Assembly: GCA_963457665.1 (NCBI GenBank)
Contig: OY735215.1
Location: 34,052,672 to 34,116,671 of the forward strand
Direction of reading: 5' to 3'
Length of the DNA: 64,000 bases
Source of the DNA: Thysanoteuthis rhombus
Taxonomy: Eukaryota > Mollusca > Cephalopoda > Oegopsida > Thysanoteuthidae
Position 1 is the stretch's first letter; every line of letters begins with the position of its first letter. Below are positions 63,560 through 64,000 of this stretch, in pieces. The position numbers and the translations under genes were made by a program. Under the pieces are notes generated by a model that was given only the letters and a program-made list of their open reading frames with translations, did no database searches and had not been told where the DNA came from.

Positions 63560-63609
63560 CTGAAAACACAAAAATAAAAAACAAATTCTAAAAAATTAGA
63601 AAAAAAAAA

Positions 63610-63890
63610 ACTGGTTTGGTGAGTCACTGAATAGAAACAGTCATGTGATCAATGTCTTTTGGCAGCATGCTGTGTTGGGGTGATAAATGAATAAGTTACT
63701 CCTCTCACCTTTTGGTGGGCAGTGATCACTAAAAAAAGTTCAAATTTGAAAAAAAAAAATGCTTCCAGACACTAAAGGACCAATTTAGCATAATCACAAA
63801 CTGCAAATTGAATGCCCCACTAAAAACTTAAATGGGGAGGAATTTTTAAAAACACAAAAAAACACTTTTTCTGAACATGATAAGGAGTAA
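63610..63890 (+). repeat. Dispersed ~300-bp repeat, copy 2
   Basis: Partner of 56740-57060 (see its shared phrases). Lies just upstream of THADA exon w1 in the transcript sense. Confidence 0.85.
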
Positions 63891-64000
63891 ATGTTCAAAT
63901 TTTCATCCCTCTTATTGTATTACACATGATACATTCAATACCTCGGAATGAAAACAAATCTCAAACTATCGAAACAAGAAACAAATTTATCGGTTCAACA
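63891..64000. other. THADA intron, end of window
   Basis: No exon seen. The gene continues to the right. Confidence 0.6.

Overview
This is a eukaryotic window: AT-rich, with spliced genes, long introns, many (TA)n/(GT)n microsatellites, tRNA-derived SINE relics, foldback (MITE-like) elements, and relics of mariner and pogo/Tigger transposons. The repeat style (long TA arrays, tRNA-type SINEs that end in TA arrays, repeated foldback families) suggests an invertebrate and most resembles a coleoid cephalopod such as an octopus or squid. That assignment is inference. No mitochondrial or rRNA marker is present to prove it.

One real gene dominates. On the minus strand, 63559 down to 18415, there are 32 coding exons of THADA (tRNA 2'-O-methylation regulator, DUF2428/HEAT-repeat family; yeast Trm732). 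I joined them by eye using GT-AG borders and reading phase. All phases agree and the exons add up to 5136 nt, i.e. 1711 codons plus a TAA stop. Several exons match human THADA, as I recall it, very clearly (the TRRSAG motif, QVHA.NIL, SP.WA.RN.ST, VRELAA.AL). The first roughly 200 residues and the promoter lie beyond the right edge.

Layout. 1-4230: a broken minus-strand coding relic of unknown identity, including a near-identical 114-bp duplication. 4230-18400: no gene supported. This stretch holds TA microsatellites, a Tigger-type MITE (7091-7564), foldback elements, a ~90-bp satellite (10245-10862) and a duplicated ~190-bp segment (15.4 and 16.0 kb). Its last part is probably the THADA 3' UTR. 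18415-63559: THADA exons. The introns carry SINEs, foldback MITEs, a 5S rRNA-derived relic (35.3 kb), a pogo/Tigger transposase relic (47.7-48.2 kb), a ~650-bp polypurine tract (50.8-51.4 kb), a mariner transposase relic (52.3-53.0 kb), minisatellites and TA arrays. 63560-64000: upstream THADA intron.

I found no convincing new multi-gene system. The most unusual items are a foldback element family with a tRNA-like core, the extreme polypurine/polypyrimidine tract about 95 nt downstream of a THADA exon, the 5S-like relic, a possible in-frame cassette exon, and the unidentified broken coding region at the left end.
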